Source of the DNA: Asticcacaulis taihuensis
GTDB lineage: Bacteria; Pseudomonadota; Alphaproteobacteria; Caulobacterales; Caulobacteraceae
Assembly (NCBI RefSeq): GCF_900100255.1
Contig: NZ_FMTS01000001.1
Coordinates: 744,001-808,000, forward strand
Direction of reading: 5' to 3'
DNA: 64,000 nucleotides
Part shown: positions 61,893-64,000 of the stretch, piece after piece
How positions within the stretch are numbered: the first letter of the stretch is position 1
Layout of the letters: each line of letters begins with the position of its first letter
Program-made: the position numbers and the translations under genes
The notes under the pieces: model-generated
Told to the model about the DNA's origin: nothing
The model's input: only the letters and a program-made list of their open reading frames with translations
The model's database searches: none

Positions 61893-61924
61893 GAAAAAAG
61901 CGGCGAGGTCATCCTCGCCGCTTT
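61893..61924 (-). terminator. Terminator of the right-hand TonB-dependent receptor
   Basis: AAAGCGGCGAGG (61897-61908) and CCTCGCCGCTTT (61913-61924) form a perfect 12-bp stem with loop TCAT; the minus strand continues with a T run. Confidence 0.88.
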
Positions 61925-61946
61925 CATTTAGTCACTTCATCAAGAC

Positions 61947-64000
61947 TTAGAAGTCCTTCGATACGTTCAGATAGAACTGACGCCCGATCAGACCGCTGTA
62001 GTACTGGCTGGAGAACGGATAGTTGCCCAGACGTGAGGCCGAGCCCGAATAGAGGCCATCACCGATGACCGGGGCGTACTCATCAAGGACGTTGTTGATG
62101 CCGGCAATGACGTCAAACGACTTGCCGCGGTAACGGACTTCGAGGTCATGCGTAACGAACGGCGGCACCGAAGCTTTGTAGGTGTAGGTATTGGCCGCGT
62201 TGTGGCCAACTTCGCCGTACCAGCCGAGATTGCTGGCCGCACCGGTATAGTTGAAGGTCCAGGCTACCTGCCAGTCCTTATGGGTGAACTTGGTCTGAAC
62301 ATCGCCCACCCAGTTCGGATTGCCGATAGTGCCGACATAGTCATCGATCACAGCACCTTCATATTGCTGGCTCTTGTAGTACTTGTACCAGCTAAACTGG
62401 GCGTCGGAGGTCAGCTTGCCGAAGTTGAATTCGTGCTCATAGCTGACCGTGAAGTCGATACCGGCCGTTTCTTCGGTCGGGATATTACGATAGCTGGCAT
62501 CGATCGTCAGGATCTGGTTGAAGGTCGTCGATGTCGGATCGAGATCGCGGACGAACTTGTCGCAGAAGCCCGGCTGCGAACGGAACTGAACGCTGCCGTA
62601 GCAAGCGCCGACAACGGCCGCACCATTGGAGGTGATCTGATCGCTGATCTTGGTCTTCCATACATCCATGGCGAACTTGAAGCCCGTATCAGGCGGCGTC
62701 AGAACAAAACCAAGGGTCGTGGCATATGAAGTTTCAGGTTTCAGGTAAAGGCCGCCCCCGGTGGTCAGCACGGCCGAGCTGCCGGCGCCGGTATAGTCGC
62801 CGGCGACACCATCAGCAGCGCAGTTCGCACGGATCGTGGCGTTGACCGCATATTCGCCGTCCGCACCGATCTTGTCGTAATTGATACAGGGATCAACCTG
62901 GCTTTGCGACAGATAGCTGGTCTGATCGTTGAGATAGAGTTCGTATAGGGCCGGCGCACGGAAGGACGTACCGGCAGTGCCGCGGACCCGGAAGATGTTG
63001 TCAAGCGCCCAGTTGAAACCAACCTTGTAGGTATTGGCGCTGCCGACGCTGTCATAATCGCTGTAACGGCCGGACAGGTTCAGGGTCAGGTCTTCAAACA
63101 GGAACTTGCCACGGACGATCGGAACTTCCAATTCTCCGTAGACTTCCTTCAGTTGATCATCACCCTTGGTAATCCCCGCCGAAGTACGGTTGTAGGAGTT
63201 ACCGTTACGAGCCAGTTCACCCGGCACGTCGTTGATCTCATCCTTGCGGAAGCTGATACCGAAGGCCGCGCCCAGGGCACCAGCCGGCAGTTGCATGATA
63301 TCACCGGTCGCCGTGGCTTCCGCCGTAAACTGCGAGTAATCGGTCTTGCCGTGATCGACCGTGAAGTAATAGTCGTACTCCGCCTGGGTCAGCTTGCCGG
63401 TCGATTGCGCATCCGGGCTGAACAGGTTCAGAGGCACGCAGCCTGCCGGCGCGCCGGCGCCGCATTCATCGATTTCGACAAAATTGACCTGGTCGAAACC
63501 GGTGCCCCAGTTCACACGGTCAGCATAGATCGCCGTATTATCATACTTGCCAACGCTCTTGGAATAGGAGGCGTAAGCATCCCAGTTCCACGACGACAGA
63601 GTGCCGCGCACGCCGCCAAGGAAACGGCCAAGATCGACCTTTTGCGATGCATCAGATTCAAAAATGGTTATAGGTTGAGCATAGGGTTGGGCAGGACCAA
63701 ATCCATAATAGTCGTACGCAGCTTCAGGGAAATCCGCATTCGGCGTATGTGGGAGCGGATTCACACTGGAATGGGATGAATAATACGGAAAGAGTTGCGC
63801 CCAAGTACGTTGCGAAGATTTACGCTCACCAAACATCAGTTCAGTATAGAGTTCAGCGCCATTTAGCCAGTCCGGACGCCATTGCCCCTGAGCAAAAAGC
63901 GAAACCCGCTTGACCGGCGAAATGGCGGTGGTGTCCAACGCTGGGTCCGGATTGTCGTTTTCCCACACGACAGTGGATGCCGTGCCATCATAGAGGACAT
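61947..64000 (-). CDS. TonB-dependent receptor, C-terminal part (N-terminus beyond the right edge)
   Basis: The frame is open to position 64000, so the gene start and plug domain are outside the window; the GTG at 63968 is not its real start. About 684 residues of beta-barrel are visible. VRGTAGTSFRAPALYELYLND, then GGGLYLKPETSYATTLGFVL and IDFTVSYEHEFNFGKLTSDAQFSW are typical receptor blocks. The last strand GRQFYLNVSKDF ends in the aromatic residue needed for outer-membrane assembly. Two Cys pairs (DECGAGAPAGC and ACYGSVQFRSQPGFC) mark surface loops, as in Caulobacter/Xanthomonas-type receptors. The substrate is unknown. Confidence 0.92.
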   Translation of the reverse strand, partial: VLYDGTASTVVWENDNPDPALDTTAISPVKRVSLFAQGQWRPDWLNGAELYTELMFGERKSSQRTWAQLFPYYSSHSSVNPLPHTPNADFPEAAYDYYGFGPAQPYAQPITIFESDASQKVDLGRFLGGVRGTLSSWNWDAYASYSKSVGKYDNTAIYADRVNWGTGFDQVNFVEIDECGAGAPAGCVPLNLFSPDAQSTGKLTQAEYDYYFTVDHGKTDYSQFTAEATATGDIMQLPAGALGAAFGISFRKDEINDVPGELARNGNSYNRTSAGITKGDDQLKEVYGELEVPIVRGKFLFEDLTLNLSGRYSDYDSVGSANTYKVGFNWALDNIFRVRGTAGTSFRAPALYELYLNDQTSYLSQSQVDPCINYDKIGADGEYAVNATIRANCAADGVAGDYTGAGSSAVLTTGGGLYLKPETSYATTLGFVLTPPDTGFKFAMDVWKTKISDQITSNGAAVVGACYGSVQFRSQPGFCDKFVRDLDPTSTTFNQILTIDASYRNIPTEETAGIDFTVSYEHEFNFGKLTSDAQFSWYKYYKSQQYEGAVIDDYVGTIGNPNWVGDVQTKFTHKDWQVAWTFNYTGAASNLGWYGEVGHNAANTYTYKASVPPFVTHDLEVRYRGKSFDVIAGINNVLDEYAPVIGDGLYSGSASRLGNYPFSSQYYSGLIGRQFYLNVSKDF

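Noticed and set aside
63966-63968. GTG at 63968 as start of the right-hand TonB receptor
   Set aside because: The frame is open to the window edge and the plug domain is missing, so the gene starts beyond 64000.

Overview
The window is a gene-dense stretch (roughly 60% G+C by eye) of an alphaproteobacterial chromosome, very probably from the Caulobacterales; Asticcacaulis or a close relative is my best guess. The reasons are the CcrM GANTC methyltransferase with a CtrA-type TTAA-N7-TTAA box and clustered GANTC sites in front of it, the lone Caulobacter-type flagellin, two TonB-dependent receptors, the fused gene neighbourhood mutY/DUF721/dsbA/smc, a split gcvPA/gcvPB, and an F0 operon with a b' subunit and no F1 genes beside it. 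There are no rRNA or tRNA genes, CRISPR arrays, phage genes or complete insertion sequences. Most of the window is core metabolism and information processing, not an accessory island.

Layout. 1-1753: a TonB-dependent receptor (cut by the left edge) divergent from a lipoprotein beta-propeller phytase, a small phytate-use module. 1769-6692: proC, a YbjN protein and ubiK on the minus strand, then lgt, a MidA/NDUFAF7 methyltransferase and pgeF on the plus strand. 6693-13034: a secreted unknown, prs (with a second copy of its 3' end just downstream), a proline-rich lipoprotein, rplY, pth and ychF. 13302-16012: the cytochrome bc1 operon petABC. 16365-19328: trmL and the divergent pair hemN (oxygen-independent) and hemF (oxygen-dependent). 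19478-25554: a YdeI-type protein, a class I amidotransferase, cca, an acetyltransferase, an enoyl-CoA hydratase, and a divergent LysR regulator / MFS exporter pair. 25675-28090: a secreted protein with five four-cysteine repeats and a lipoprotein. 28087-33865: dihydroorotase, a GT9 glycosyltransferase, ygfZ, tag, two DUF805 membrane proteins and rnhB. 34022-42540: ccrM, mutY, a DUF721 protein, three successive DsbA-family thiol proteins, and smc. 42786-45446: the F0 operon atpI-B-E-F'-F. 45508-48126: a cation efflux protein and three paralogous PGPGW-type membrane proteins. 48206-52998: the glycine cleavage operon gcvT-gcvH-gcvPA-gcvPB under a tandem glycine riboswitch. 53265-60688: a tiny AT-rich membrane ORF, an NYN-domain protein, argS, ispH, rnhA, a flagellin, a zinc-ribbon protein and a gamma-carbonic anhydrase. 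61053-64000: phoH with an unusual leader, and the C-terminal part of a second TonB-dependent receptor that runs off the right edge.

Non-coding content is richer than the gene list suggests. There are about ten clear intrinsic terminators, one tandem riboswitch, and several families of small inverted repeats placed at gene ends: GGGGC/GCCCC hairpins fused to stop codons, CACCTCCCC/GGGGAGG elements (some paired head-to-head like REPINs), and the longer alphaproteobacterial GCGCAAT palindrome.

I did not find a clear new defence or biosynthetic system. The signals most worth following are the ccrM control region, the REPIN-like element between rplY and pth, the duplicated prs end, the cysteine-repeat secreted protein, the three-gene DsbA array before smc, and the leader of phoH. 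All domain and family calls come from reading the translated sequence, with no database search.
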